From Alteribacter natronophilus (GTDB lineage: Bacteria > Bacillota > Bacilli > Bacillales > Salisediminibacteriaceae): a stretch of 64,000 nucleotides of DNA. The stretch's first letter is position 1, and each line of letters starts with the position of its first letter. Below are positions 40,812 to 50,286 of this stretch, in pieces. The position numbers and the translations under genes were made by a program. The notes beneath the pieces were generated by a model that saw nothing but the letters and a program-made list of their open reading frames with translations, was not told the DNA's origin and did not search any database. Where the stretch lies: positions 124,001-188,000 of the forward strand of contig NZ_VCRO01000004.1 of the NCBI RefSeq assembly GCF_006007885.1, in the 5' to 3' direction.

Positions 40812-40922
40812 GCTCTGTTAAATCTTAATGTTGATTTTTAATAGTTGATTGGAGAGAACGCGCGACACTCCTGCGGAAAGGGAGCGCAGTGAGCGAAAAT
40901 CAAAAACGAACTTTAACAGAGC
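40812..40922. repeat. 111-bp MITE-like element with 11-bp terminal inverted repeats
   Basis: GCTCTGTTAAA at 40812-40822 and TTTAACAGAGC at 40912-40922 are perfect inverted ends; inside, GTTGATTTTT and AAAATCAAAAACG extend the pairing and the centre has ACTCCTGCGGAAAGGGAGCG, a shortened form of the GC-rich palindromic element core. No coding sequence. Confidence 0.75.
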
Positions 40923-41027
40923 CATTTTTTTGTCCTGACGAGTAATCAGGGGCATGGTAAAGTATTAAAAACGGAGCGCTATTGAGAACGCCTCAGGAAA
41001 GAAAAACAGCAGAAAAAACGGACCGGA

Positions 41028-41222
41028 TTACCTCGGCCCGTCTGTATCTTTTCGTCTTTCCGCACGAACTGGTATTTCACGGCCGGCTGCTTCATGGGCG
41101 CCGAGGCCGTTCTGCTTTTTCACATCTGCTTCAATCTTTTCATCTTCCATTGCGGCGCTGTTCATCGCTTCACGGGCGTCAGTGTTCAGGTTGTGTCCAG
41201 CCTGTTCGTTCCACTTGCTCAA
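41028..41222 (-). CDS. Small hydrophilic protein next to sspH
   Basis: 64 residues, very polar (KWNEQAGHNLNTDAREAMNSAA and a basic C-terminus). The TTG start at 41222 has GGAGG at about 10 bases. It begins 22 bases after the sspH stop, so the two are probably co-transcribed in the developing spore. It may be a further minor spore protein; no family is recognised. Confidence 0.5.
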   Translation of the reverse strand: MSKWNEQAGHNLNTDAREAMNSAAMEDEKIEADVKKQNGLGAHEAAGREIPVRAERRKDTDGPR

Positions 41223-41244
41223 AATTTATTCGCCTCCTATGCGA

Positions 41245-41424
41245 TCAGTGCTCGGTGAGCTGCGAAAGAGGAACTTCCTGTTCCTGCTGGGGGTTGTCCA
41301 GCGGGTAAATCCGGGCTGTACCTCTCTGTTCGTCCACGTGCTGAATGTAGACCTGGGTGTTAAAGTAGGTAACGTTTGCCATCATAGGTGACTGGCTGAT
41401 TTCACTTGCGCGTCCTGCATGCAT
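41245..41424 (-). CDS. sspH: H-type small acid-soluble spore protein
   Basis: 59 residues. MMANVTYFNTQVYIQHVDEQ and TARIYPLDNPQQEQEVPLS are close to the SspH family, minor core spore proteins made in the forespore. ATG at 41424 has GGAGGTG at 8 bases; the apparent longer start at 41439 lies within that site. It confirms that the organism sporulates. Confidence 0.85.
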   Translation of the reverse strand: MHAGRASEISQSPMMANVTYFNTQVYIQHVDEQRGTARIYPLDNPQQEQEVPLSQLTEH

Positions 41425-41502
41425 GCTGCGCACCTCCAATTACTTTAGTCCTTTATACTATTTGCCCTCATGAGCAATCATATTCCGAAAGGAGTGAGCC
41501 GG

Positions 41503-41721
41503 ATGAAAAAATACACCGTCGATCGGGTAGTTGAAAATGTGTACGCCGTCCTTATGCCGCACGACCCGGCCGAAAAGGACTTTTCCCTTCCCCTGACCGA
41601 GCTTCCCATCCAGGTGAAAATGGGGGATGAAATCGAAATCGAAATGGCAAAAGGAAAAGTGACGGCAGCCCGCGTCGTCAAGCGGTACCGGCCTGCCGCA
41701 GGTAAACCGCGCCGGGGGTGA
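41503..41721 (+). CDS. DUF3006 family protein
   Basis: 72 residues. KKYTVDRVVENVYAVLM and PLTELPIQVKMGDEIEIE fit the DUF3006 domain, a small beta-barrel-like protein common in Firmicutes with unknown function, often next to a metallo-beta-lactamase gene, which is absent here. ATG at 41503 follows AAAGGAGTGAG. Confidence 0.8.
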   Translation: MKKYTVDRVVENVYAVLMPHDPAEKDFSLPLTELPIQVKMGDEIEIEMAKGKVTAARVVKRYRPAAGKPRRG

Positions 41722-41743
41722 GGCGGGGATGACACCCCCGCTG

Positions 41744-42898
41744 TTAACGTCCGATCTTCTTTTTTGTATGCATCCCGCGCTGGCCGAGTTTTGTCATTTC
41801 AATATCGGCTTCAATGGTAAACTCAGCCTCCTGCCAGCCGCCTTCGTCCCACTCAAGCGTTTCAAAATATTTATGATCCATCGCCCAGACCCGGTGGCCG
41901 AGAAGCCAGGGTTCCACGTTAATCTCCTGCATTTTGCTGATGGTACTTCTCAGTTCCCGCTCCACCTGTGCGGCAAGCTTCTTCTCAATTTCACTGATCA
42001 CGTCCTCCGTTGTGTTTACTTCCATGTCAGCCATGTCCACGAGCTCTCCAACACCGTTAACGTTTATATTAAAGTGAACCGGATTATTTGTTTCATAGTC
42101 CACCTCCGCTCTGAGGTCGAGCCGGATCGAGGCATCGACCACTTTTCCCCCACTGCTGATCGGCACTGTGTAATTAAGCTCCAGAACTTCCTCTTCTTTA
42201 AGAAGGCGGCTCATTCCGACTTCTTTTCCTTTCAGTTCCGCCACCATGTTCTCTTTTTTAAACACAGCAAGGTTTTCGATGACGATTTCGTGATCGGCCG
42301 AATGAGCCATCGGGAGAGTGGAGGCCTCGGAAATCATGTTGTAATCCCGGATAAACTCAAACAGCCTGCTTTCGTCAGTACGCGATATTTTCTGCTCGGC
42401 GTGAAAGAACCGGTCCAGATACAGGGCAGGCAGACTGATCAGAGGAGATTCGGTAGCAAGAAACCCCTCCACCGATTCCGGCTCTTCTATAATCATCAGA
42501 TAAACCTGGTTGGAAAGAGGGGGGCGCCGGCCCACAAAATCAATCAGATCCCCAAGTCCTTTCTGGGCCAGTTCCTCACTGATTGCCACAACCTTCAGGT
42601 GGCCGAAAAAAAGGACAGTGGGCGTCCTGGATTCAAGGCCGGCGACAGCATCCAGGATTGAATCCCCTTCCTGGCTGAACGTTTTAAATTCGTTGAGGTT
42701 AACTCCTTCTTCAGCCCCGATGGCTGTCATAATTGGAACCTGGATCGTCACTTTGTACTCCTGTTCCTCCCCTTTTTCAATGCCAAAGGCAATAATCATC
42801 GTCCGGTGATCAATTTCTCTCGCATCCTCCATTGCACAGCCTGAAACTGAACCTATGAGCATGAGCAGCGCGAGCAGAAGAATTCCTTTTTCCCTCAT
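41744..42898 (-). CDS. Spore germination protein, Ger(x)C family lipoprotein
   Basis: 384 residues with a lipoprotein signal (SVSGC). REIDHRTMIIAFGIEKG, TPTVLFFGHLKVVAISEELAQKG (in part) and the C-terminal segment VEPWLLGHRVWA define the Ger(x)C subunit. In the spore inner membrane the C subunit is anchored outside and combines with A and B subunits to sense germinants. Its start overlaps the B gene stop by four bases. Confidence 0.92.
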   Translation of the reverse strand: MREKGILLLALLMLIGSVSGCAMEDAREIDHRTMIIAFGIEKGEEQEYKVTIQVPIMTAIGAEEGVNLNEFKTFSQEGDSILDAVAGLESRTPTVLFFGHLKVVAISEELAQKGLGDLIDFVGRRPPLSNQVYLMIIEEPESVEGFLATESPLISLPALYLDRFFHAEQKISRTDESRLFEFIRDYNMISEASTLPMAHSADHEIVIENLAVFKKENMVAELKGKEVGMSRLLKEEEVLELNYTVPISSGGKVVDASIRLDLRAEVDYETNNPVHFNINVNGVGELVDMADMEVNTTEDVISEIEKKLAAQVERELRSTISKMQEINVEPWLLGHRVWAMDHKYFETLEWDEGGWQEAEFTIEADIEMTKLGQRGMHTKKKIGR

Positions 42899-43986
42899 GC
42901 CCGTTTCCCCCTGATAAATAAAAACACCAGGAGAAACAGAGGAAGGACGAAGCTGTAAATGAGGACGTTGATATTATACGCCTGCAGGTTCTGTCCGATA
43001 TATGGCGGGGTCAGAAGAAACAGTACAAAGACAATGACAGCAGCAGACGCAATCAACGGCCACCGTTTTCTGCTCCCGGTGCATTTGTGGCTGATAAAGA
43101 AAACAAACCACAGCTGAATCATATAAATCTTAAAAAAAGATACAACCCAGATACCGAGAAAAACAAGATCGAGCCGCTCAAAAACCCCCATCCGTGTCGT
43201 TAATGCCTGCACCAGGGACGTAATGGGGGAAAGCTGAACAAGGGACTGTTCAAACCCGAACGTGCCGAGTGTAATGACAGCCACAAGAACGTAGGTGATC
43301 ATCAGAAACGTTATGGCTGCAATTGCAGGAGGGCCGACAGAAACGTCTTTTCGTACGAACGGGAGAAATCCCAGTACAGCGATAATTCCTCCGTACCGGG
43401 CGGCATCCGAAATACTGCTTTTAAAGAAATCGGTTGCTCCGACACCGAAAACCGGAGGGATGTAAATCCATCTGAAGTATCCTGCAAACAGCAGGGCAAT
43501 AAGAAGAAACAGAACGATAAGCTCCAGAAAGAAAAGAAGGACAACAAATCTGGTGATCGTTTCTATACCTCCGTACCAGACTGCAAATCCTCCGGCGGCA
43601 AGAAAGGTAAGCGCCAGAATCCATTCACTGGTATTTGGAAGCAGGTAGACGGCTGTAATCATTGTCAGCCCTTTCAGACCGTTCAGAATACTGTAGATCA
43701 CACTTCCGAAAAAATAGAGAAGAATGGCCCCGTACAGCCAGGTCCACATCCGGACTTTTACTTCCTTAAAGAGGTCCCGGGACTCGTAATGCCGGGAAAA
43801 TCGGTGAAGCAGATACAGAAGCAGAAAATACGGCAGCGCTGAGACCGCCAGTTTCAGCCAGGCACTGCGGATTTCCTCCTCTGCCACGTACGGAAGAAAA
43901 ATCACCCCAAGAGTTACTGTGGAGCAGTAGACAAAGACAAAAATATCGAATGAGCGGAATCCTTTTGTGTTAATGCCCGTAGTCAC
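42895..43986 (-). CDS. Spore germination protein, GerB/GerAB family (germinant-binding permease-like)
   Basis: 363 residues with ten hydrophobic segments, APC-superfamily-like. TAVYLLPNTSEWILALTFLAAGG type segments and GYFRWIYIPPVFGVG fit the GerAB spore germination family, in which the B subunit binds the amino acid or sugar germinant. It overlaps the A and C subunit genes by four bases each, a tightly coupled A-B-C operon. The germinant is not predictable. Confidence 0.9.
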   Translation of the reverse strand: MTTGINTKGFRSFDIFVFVYCSTVTLGVIFLPYVAEEEIRSAWLKLAVSALPYFLLLYLLHRFSRHYESRDLFKEVKVRMWTWLYGAILLYFFGSVIYSILNGLKGLTMITAVYLLPNTSEWILALTFLAAGGFAVWYGGIETITRFVVLLFFLELIVLFLLIALLFAGYFRWIYIPPVFGVGATDFFKSSISDAARYGGIIAVLGFLPFVRKDVSVGPPAIAAITFLMITYVLVAVITLGTFGFEQSLVQLSPITSLVQALTTRMGVFERLDLVFLGIWVVSFFKIYMIQLWFVFFISHKCTGSRKRWPLIASAAVIVFVLFLLTPPYIGQNLQAYNINVLIYSFVLPLFLLVFLFIRGKRA

Positions 43987-45380
43987 GATGGTTCCCCCTT
44001 ATCCCGGTTCTTTGTCCGAAAGAAAATATCTGTCAGTTCCTTTCCGTTAAGCGGCGTCAGCGGAGAAAGAAACGGCTTATGGAATGATTTGATATGACAC
44101 AGATGAATCATAAGCAGGCAAAGAGCAAGCATTAAACCGAAAAGGCCGAGAAATGAAGCGGCAAGCAGGAGGCCATACCGGATAAGGCGCCAGGAGCTGG
44201 AAAACTCCCAGTTCGGCATCGTAAAGTTTGCCACCGCTGTAAAAGCGATCACGATGATCATTGTGCTGCTCACGATACCTGCTTCCACAGCTGCCGTTCC
44301 GATCACAAGACCACCTACGATCCCGATCGTCTGACCTACAAAACTCGGCAGACGGATACTGGCCTCCACGAGAACATCAAGAGCGACCATCATCAGAAGT
44401 GCCTCCAGGGGAGCGGGAAACGGAATCTGCGCCCTGGACTGTGCGATTGTCAGAGTGAGGGTGGTGGGAATCAGTTCAGGGTGAAAAGCAACTAATGCTA
44501 CATACAATGCAGGCAGAACAGCACCGACGATCATGGAAAGAAACCTGATTACACGGGGAAACGTCAGATTCCACGGTACGGTATAACCGTTTTCCTCACT
44601 TGTCTGGAGCAGGTCCATCATTGTAACGGGAATAACGAGGCAGTACGGTGTGTTGTCGGCAATGATGATTACTTTTCCCTGTGAAAGGGCGTGGGCGGCA
44701 TTGTCGGGCCGCTCCGTCATAAGGGTCTGGGGAAACAGGGCATAGTAGTGATCCTTAAGGACCATACCAAGCTCTCCCACTGAGAAAAGGTGATCCTTGC
44801 GGTACTGCTTAATGCGCCGTTCCGCTTCCTCTACAAGCCCCGGGTCCGCATAGCCTTCGAGATAGAGAAGGGCGGTATGGGTTCGGCTGCCTTTTCCCAG
44901 TTCAAATTCCTTAAGCCTGAGATTCTCATGCCTGATCAGTTTCCGGACGAGAGAGATATTCGTCAGGCTGTCTTCTACAAAGCCGTTGTGGGAACCATAG
45001 ATGTGATTCTCCACTTCTGTAGTCGCGACAGGCCGCTTTTTATAATCAGTGAGAGGAAGAAGGCAGGGAGGCTGGCCGTCTGCATGAACGAGAACATCTC
45101 CTTTGGAAAGAGCGGCGATCAGCTCCTTCCACGTGGCAGGACGGGCCAGCCCGGGAGTGCTTAGAATATCTCTTAAATCAGTGATTTCAGCAGCTTCCAT
45201 GAGGGGAGTAAGAACATTGTCTCGAATCTGATCGTCGTTTGTAATGTCGGAGAAGAATGCCAGAAACACTTTTTTGCCGGATCGTGTGGTAAAGCTCCGT
45301 GTATCAAAATCGTCCGATTTCTCAAAGGCCGCCGTAATCTTCTCTTTCATTTCTTCTATAGTACAGGCGTACAGCTCCAC
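43983..45380 (-). CDS. Spore germination protein, GerA family
   Basis: 465 residues: a soluble N-terminal domain (about 1-240) and five or so C-terminal membrane segments. PRVIRFLSMIVGAVLPALYVAL, FPAPLEALLMMVALDVLVEAS (split here) and GIVGGLVIGTAAVEAGIVS are typical of the A subunit. The start is GTG at 45380 with GGGAGGAG upstream; earlier ATG readings are leader and cross a hairpin. This is the first gene of the operon. Confidence 0.92.
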   Translation of the reverse strand: MELYACTIEEMKEKITAAFEKSDDFDTRSFTTRSGKKVFLAFFSDITNDDQIRDNVLTPLMEAAEITDLRDILSTPGLARPATWKELIAALSKGDVLVHADGQPPCLLPLTDYKKRPVATTEVENHIYGSHNGFVEDSLTNISLVRKLIRHENLRLKEFELGKGSRTHTALLYLEGYADPGLVEEAERRIKQYRKDHLFSVGELGMVLKDHYYALFPQTLMTERPDNAAHALSQGKVIIIADNTPYCLVIPVTMMDLLQTSEENGYTVPWNLTFPRVIRFLSMIVGAVLPALYVALVAFHPELIPTTLTLTIAQSRAQIPFPAPLEALLMMVALDVLVEASIRLPSFVGQTIGIVGGLVIGTAAVEAGIVSSTMIIVIAFTAVANFTMPNWEFSSSWRLIRYGLLLAASFLGLFGLMLALCLLMIHLCHIKSFHKPFLSPLTPLNGKELTDIFFRTKNRDKGEPS

Positions 45381-45421
45381 AGTTGCTCCTCCCTTCACAC
45401 CCAATGCTGCCCTTAGCATAA

Positions 45422-45453
45422 GGAAAACCCCTGCAGGTTATTCCTTCAGGGGT
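45422..45453 (-). terminator. Weak hairpin terminator before the gerA-type operon
   Basis: ACCCCTG and CAGGGGT arms followed on the minus strand by TTTT; it probably ends the YolD-like gene upstream. Confidence 0.45.
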
Positions 45454-45581
45454 AAAAACAGGAAGATTAAATAAGGGTGTTTCAGGAAGCATGTCCCGGG
45501 CCCGCAGCCGTAACAGAAAAAATTCATTATGTATACGCTGGAAAATCGGCTGACAAGGGGCCGGGCACGTAAAGCACCGGC

Positions 45582-45917
45582 TCAGTCCGACACTTTTACG
45601 TCTGTAAGGTCGGTAAAAGAAACATAAGCGGCTTCTCCATCAGAGGTGACAAGGTGAAGTTTCCGCCCGGCATGGTTGATGTAGTGAACATAGCCGTCGA
45701 CCTGCATGAAATGACCGTCCTTCCAGCAGGTGAGAGACAGTGGACAGTTCCGTGCCATCGCCTCGCACAGGGTCCGCTCAAATTCCTCCATCTGCTGGGG
45801 GTCAAGCTGGGGTTTGGGTTCTTTGAAATATGACTGCTGATGCTCCTTCAGCATCCGCACATGCTCCGGCAGCATAAGGGACGTCCATTTAATTGTTCCC
45901 CTGTCTTTTTCGTTCAT
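45582..45917 (-). CDS. YolD-like family protein
   Basis: 111 residues. DRGTIKWTSLMLPEHVRMLKE at the start and the beta-rich region with VDGYVHYINHAGRKLHLV match the YolD-like family, which in some bacilli accompanies Y-family DNA polymerase genes and is often found alone. Its function is unknown. No polymerase gene is adjacent. ATG at 45917 follows GGAGGGATGACC. Confidence 0.85.
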   Translation of the reverse strand: MNEKDRGTIKWTSLMLPEHVRMLKEHQQSYFKEPKPQLDPQQMEEFERTLCEAMARNCPLSLTCWKDGHFMQVDGYVHYINHAGRKLHLVTSDGEAAYVSFTDLTDVKVSD

Positions 45918-46061
45918 CGGTCATCCCTCCTGTACTTATCATAATGAATTTCGGTAAATAAAACAAGAACGTGTGTTCTTATTTTTAGTGTATGGAGAAA
46001 CCGCTGAAAACATGTCATGATAAAAGAAGAAAAATACGAAGCAGGGAAGGGTGACCGTAAA

Positions 46062-46968
46062 ATGGCAAATGTACTCGTGGCAGGAAGCTATATCACCGAT
46101 TTGATGGCACGCACGCCACACATGCCGGGAGCCGGGGAAACCGTGCTCGGCGGCCCGTTCAAAATGGGGCCGGGGGGAAAAGGAGGCAACCAGGCAGTTG
46201 CCGCCGCACGGCTCGGAGCGGACGTAACGATGGTAACCAAAGTCGGCGTGGATCCTTTTGGTGACGAGGCAATCCGCAATTTTACCGTTGAAAAAATTAA
46301 TGCGCCCTGGATTACCCGGCACGAAAAGGAGGCCACCGGTACAGCACTGATCGCCGTCGATGACCAGGGTGAAAACATGATTATCGTCTCGCCGGGTGCG
46401 TGCGGAGTGATGACAAAAGAGGATGTGGAGGCTGCGGGAGAGGCTTTTGCCCGGGCAGACGTGATTCTCGTTCAGCTCGAAATCTCCATGGAGGCAGTGA
46501 AAGCAGCCGCAGGGATGGCACAAAAGTATGAGAAACCCCTCATTCTGAACCCGGCGCCGTACCAGGAAATCGATGACGATCTCCTCGCCGGTGCCGCTTA
46601 TATCACACCGAACGAAACGGAAGCCCGTCTCCTGACCGGGATTGACGTACGGGACGAAGCAACCGCCGGGCTTGCTGCACGTAAGCTGGCGGAAAAAGGG
46701 GTCCAAAACGTCATCATCACCCTTGGAAAACAGGGATGCTACGTGCCACACAGACGGTGAAGGGACAATGGTAGAGGGCGTCCAGGTGGAAGCCGTGGAC
46801 ACAACGGGCGCAGGAGATGCCTTCAACGGAGCACTCGCTGTTTTTGTCGCAGAGGGAAATGGGATTCATGAAGCCTGCCGGAAAGCAAACCGGGCAGCTG
46901 CTCTCTCGGTCACGAGAGAAGGAACGTCCCCTGCCATGGCATACAGGAGCGAAGTGGACTCTCTGTGA
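46062..46968 (+). pseudogene. rbsK: Ribokinase gene with a single-base frameshift
   Basis: The first frame (46062-46760) encodes a PfkB-family N-terminus (VAGSYITDLMARTPHMPGAG, GGKGGNQAVAAARLGADV, NPAPYQEI) and then runs into nonsense ending PHRR. The rest (DGEGTMVEGVQVEAVDTTGAGDAFNG, with catalytic GAGD) continues in the +1 frame to 46968. Removing one C from the CC at 46746-46747 restores GCYV-HTDGEGT. The full protein would be about 302 residues, normal for RbsK. It could be a real mutation or a sequencing error; no rbs transport genes are nearby. Confidence 0.85.
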
Positions 46969-47076
46969 GGAACAGAACAGGGGTGGAAGAAGGAGAGGGA
47001 AATAAAAAAGAAGAGGCCGGGACATAAAGGAAGTGTCCAACAGAGAGAACCCGGAGAATAAACAGCATTAGCGGAT

Positions 47077-47179
47077 GAAATATACGCTGACTCCTGCGGG
47101 AGGAAAAGCGCAGGTGAGACCCCGCAGGGCGAAGCACGCGGAGGCTCAGCCGCTTCCCGCGGAAAGCAGCGTATATTTC
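47077..47179. repeat. GC-rich palindromic element forming a 103-bp inverted repeat
   Basis: GAAATATACGCTG at 47077-47089 and CAGCGTATATTTC at 47167-47179 are perfect inverted ends. Between them are ACTCCTGCGGGAGG, GAGACCCCGCAGGGCGAAGC, CGGAGGCTCAGCCG and CTTCCCGCGGAAAG, the family core. It sits between the rbsK remnant and the xylan gene block. Confidence 0.85.
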
Positions 47180-47265
47180 AGGAGCGATTTACCTGCCCCG
47201 CATATTGGTTGTTCGGATTTCCGTCTGTAAAAACACTTCTGGCCCAGTTTCTACGAAGAATACGA

Positions 47266-48870
47266 TTATTTTTCCTTATAAATGAAGTAGTCAAAGTCCG
47301 CAGGCTGTCCGGCTCCGGATGTGTCCTGGCACTGCATGCCCACAAAGGCACCGGTAAAGAAGCCACCGCCCTGAATGTAGTCATCGGACAGTTTCCACGA
47401 AGGAAGCTCAGCAGGGATCTCTGTCCAGCTGCTGCCATCGAAGGAATAGGAGTACCGGTAAACGGCTGAATCCACATCAACCCGCAGGTAAACATACTCC
47501 ACGTCGTCAGGTATCACAGGTTCGCGGCCCTGAAGAGGCTCAGAAAATGAGAAATTATCGCAGACGGTGAGCTTGAGAATCCGCCCTTTGTCCTCATCCA
47601 GTGTAATCTGCAGGGCCGTCCAGTTCTGCGTATTGTAGTAGTTTACAAGACCCGCGGCCTGCTGGAAGGACTCAGGCTGGAAGGAAACTCTGGTTTCCGC
47701 CTGGAACTGAAAATGCTGCCAGCGTCTGGCCACATAGGCCTGGGTAAACTTCGAGGTCAGCGATTCCCTGCCGTAAATACGGAGGTGGCCGGGGCGGTCC
47801 TGAAGCGATACGGTCTGTTCGTTAAGGGGAATACGCAGTGTCTGAAAGTCCAGGCTCAGTTTCTCTGAATCGAAGTCTTCTTTTTCCCCGGTATTTTCCC
47901 ACTTCACTTCATCAATGGCAGGGCCGGTTATTTCCGCTGACGGCTCGTTTCCACCTGTAACGTACGGCCAGTCGTTCTTCCACTCCAGCCGCTGAATCGC
48001 TGTCTCCCGACCGAGGGGACAGAATCCGCGGGGATCAAGCAGTGGCTGTCCTTCCATCGGCAGCGGTCTCCCTGTTAAATGAACGAGGAACCATTCATTC
48101 GTATGGGTTTCAACGATCGAGGCATGTCCGGCTTTCTGCAGGGGGTTTCTCGGCGAAGCAAAAGACGAGATGAGCGGGTTTTCCGGATGAACTTCATAGG
48201 GCCCCCATAGATTTTCCGAGCGGGCAATGGTAGCCTGATGGTCGTATTTTGTACCGCCTTCAGCAGTTAACAGATAATAATAACCGTTGATTTTATACAG
48301 ATGCGGCGCTTCGGTAAGCTTTACATCCGTACCTTTAAAAATGATTTCCTTTGGCCCTGTCAGCTTCCTTTCCTCGGCATTGTATTCCTGAAGGACGATG
48401 CCGTAAAAAGGATGATTGCCCACACGCTGGTCCCAGACCATGTTCACGAAGTACTTTCTTCCATCATCGTCATGGAAAAGAGAGGGGTCAAAGCCTGAAC
48501 TGTTCATATGTACCGGCTCCGACCACTCACCGTCGATCGTCTCGCAGGTAACGAGGTAATTATGACAGTCTTTCCACTGTCCCTCTGTCACTTTTACGTC
48601 GGTATAAATGAGCCAGAACTTTCCGTCGCTGTAGGAAAGAGCAGGAGCCCAGATTCCGCCGGAGTCGGGGTTGCCCATCATGTTAAGCTGGCTGAGCCGG
48701 TTTAAAGGTCTTGAAACGAGACGCCAGTTTTTCAGATCCCTGGAATGATAGATTCCCACCCCGGGAAACCATTCGAATGTGGAAACGGCGATGTAATAGT
48801 CTTCGCCAGCACGGCAGATGCTCGGGTCGGGATTGAAGCCTGTAAGAATTGGATTTTGAATCATGTTCAT
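47266..48870 (-). CDS. xynB: GH43 beta-xylosidase (XynB-like)
   Basis: 534 residues. [22 protein letters not shown] in its first part has the catalytic base Asp; [12 protein letters not shown] and [15 protein letters not shown] have the pKa-modulating Asp and the catalytic acid Glu. The C-terminal half (from about 320) is the beta-sandwich of GH43 xylosidases. It releases xylose from xylo-oligosaccharides, in the cytoplasm, as there is no signal peptide. Its start ATG overlaps the xylR stop (TAATG), so both are expressed together. ATG at 48870 follows AGGAGATG. Confidence 0.92.
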   Translation of the reverse strand: MNMIQNPILTGFNPDPSICRAGEDYYIAVSTFEWFPGVGIYHSRDLKNWRLVSRPLNRLSQLNMMGNPDSGGIWAPALSYSDGKFWLIYTDVKVTEGQWKDCHNYLVTCETIDGEWSEPVHMNSSGFDPSLFHDDDGRKYFVNMVWDQRVGNHPFYGIVLQEYNAEERKLTGPKEIIFKGTDVKLTEAPHLYKINGYYYLLTAEGGTKYDHQATIARSENLWGPYEVHPENPLISSFASPRNPLQKAGHASIVETHTNEWFLVHLTGRPLPMEGQPLLDPRGFCPLGRETAIQRLEWKNDWPYVTGGNEPSAEITGPAIDEVKWENTGEKEDFDSEKLSLDFQTLRIPLNEQTVSLQDRPGHLRIYGRESLTSKFTQAYVARRWQHFQFQAETRVSFQPESFQQAAGLVNYYNTQNWTALQITLDEDKGRILKLTVCDNFSFSEPLQGREPVIPDDVEYVYLRVDVDSAVYRYSYSFDGSSWTEIPAELPSWKLSDDYIQGGGFFTGAFVGMQCQDTSGAGQPADFDYFIYKEK

Positions 48871-50069
48871 TACTTCATCTCCTCTGTTTTTTCTTCTATA
48901 TTTACTGCCAGAAACTGCTCTGCAGAAAAGGCAGCAACTCCGAGAGCGGCGGATCTTTTCTCCAGCTTTGAAAAGTGAATCTCAAAGTCCTTCTCGGATG
49001 GGGAGCTGCCCTGCTGATTAAGACAGTCTGCCAGCGCAGGCTCCAGCCACTCCTGGAGGAGGACGAGTCTGTTGCCGATAATAATCTGCTCAGGGTTGAA
49101 GCTGTTAATAATACTGTTTATCCCAACCGCCAGGTAGCGGCTGTGGGCCTGGATCAGTTTAATCGTTTCTGCATCTCCGGTCTCTGCAAGGAAGATGATG
49201 TCTTCCAGTGAAAGGCTGTTACCGGAGCGGGAAAGGTTCTGCTCACGTGCCAGTTTCAGAAGGGCTTTCTCCGAGGCATAGAGCTCCCAGCATCCTCTGT
49301 TGCCGCATTTGCAGACGGGTCCTTCCATATTAATGGTCATATGACCGAGCTCTCCTGACAGCCCGTTGTGTCCTCTGTACAGCTCACCGTTCAGAATGAG
49401 GCCAACCCCAATCCCGATGCCGCCGCTGATATAAATGATGTCATTTAATTCTTTTCCGGCACCGAACTTTTTCTCCCCGTAAGCCCCGGCGTTGGCTTCA
49501 TTCTCAATTCTGACAGGAACCTGGTAGCGGTCTTCAATCACGCTTTTCAGATCAGCGTTTTTCCAGTCAAGGTTTGGGGCAAGCAGTATTTCACCTGAAA
49601 GACTGACTGTACCTGGTACGCCAATCCCGATCCCCACGACGCCGTAAGTGGATTCAGGCATCTCCTTTATCAGGGCGTCAATGACCTGAAAGAGCAGGTC
49701 CTGCGTGTCGTCGAGGGACAGATTTTCCACTTTCATCTGCTTTTCGTTGCAGATGTTCCCCTGAAGATCGCATAAAACCGCAAGAATGTAGTTCACGCCG
49801 ATGTCAATCCCGATGGAATAGCCGGCAGACTGATTAAACAGCAGCATGACCGGGCGTCTGCCTCCGCTGGAGACCCCGGGGCCGGATTCGGAAATGAGAT
49901 CCTCCTCAAGCAGGTCACTCACCATGGAGGAAACGGTTCCCTTATTCAGTCCCGTCTGGGCGGCAATGCCGGCACGTGAGATCGGATAGGAATGAATAAT
50001 GGAATGAAGAACCAGTGATTTGTTCCGCTTTTTAACAACGTGCTGATTGAATGTCTGAATCATTTTCAT
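48870..50069 (-). CDS. xylR: XylR, ROK-family xylose repressor
   Basis: 399 residues: an N-terminal winged helix ([23 protein letters not shown]) and a ROK sugar-binding domain ([30 protein letters not shown], and the zinc motif [14 protein letters not shown]). The family represses xylose genes until xylose binds. ATG at 50069 with GGAG at 6 bases is chosen; GTG at 50081 is also open. It faces the divergent ABC importer, with a XylR-type operator and a cre site in the intergenic region. Confidence 0.9.
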   Translation of the reverse strand: MKMIQTFNQHVVKKRNKSLVLHSIIHSYPISRAGIAAQTGLNKGTVSSMVSDLLEEDLISESGPGVSSGGRRPVMLLFNQSAGYSIGIDIGVNYILAVLCDLQGNICNEKQMKVENLSLDDTQDLLFQVIDALIKEMPESTYGVVGIGIGVPGTVSLSGEILLAPNLDWKNADLKSVIEDRYQVPVRIENEANAGAYGEKKFGAGKELNDIIYISGGIGIGVGLILNGELYRGHNGLSGELGHMTINMEGPVCKCGNRGCWELYASEKALLKLAREQNLSRSGNSLSLEDIIFLAETGDAETIKLIQAHSRYLAVGINSIINSFNPEQIIIGNRLVLLQEWLEPALADCLNQQGSSPSEKDFEIHFSKLEKRSAALGVAAFSAEQFLAVNIEEKTEEMK

Positions 50070-50148
50070 AGTCGGCTCCACACTTTCTTTTTTAGATTCT
50101 ACGTTTGATCGCGTTTAAAAACGGTGTGAAGAGTATGTTTGAATGATT

Positions 50149-50162
50149 TGAAAACGCTTTAG
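50149..50162. promoter_or_regulatory. CcpA cre site
   Basis: TGAAAACGCTTTAG fits the Gram-positive cre consensus TGWAARCGYTWNCW at 12 of 14 positions; it lies between xylR and the ABC importer, as expected for carbon catabolite control. Confidence 0.65.
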
Positions 50163-50202
50163 TGGAATCTATTATAGCATTTATAGTTTTTATTATACAC
50201 TT

Positions 50203-50223
50203 AGTTTATCCACTGGACAAACT
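50203..50223. promoter_or_regulatory. XylR operator
   Basis: AGTTTATCCA and TGGACAAACT, separated by one base, form an inverted repeat with one mismatch; the AGTTTG...CAAACT ends match the B. subtilis XylR operator. It lies 64 bases before the binding-protein gene. Confidence 0.75.
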
Positions 50224-50286
50224 ATGATTGTGATGATATTCTGAATTTACAGTCTTACTTTTTCAAAAATTAAAGGGGGAAACATC

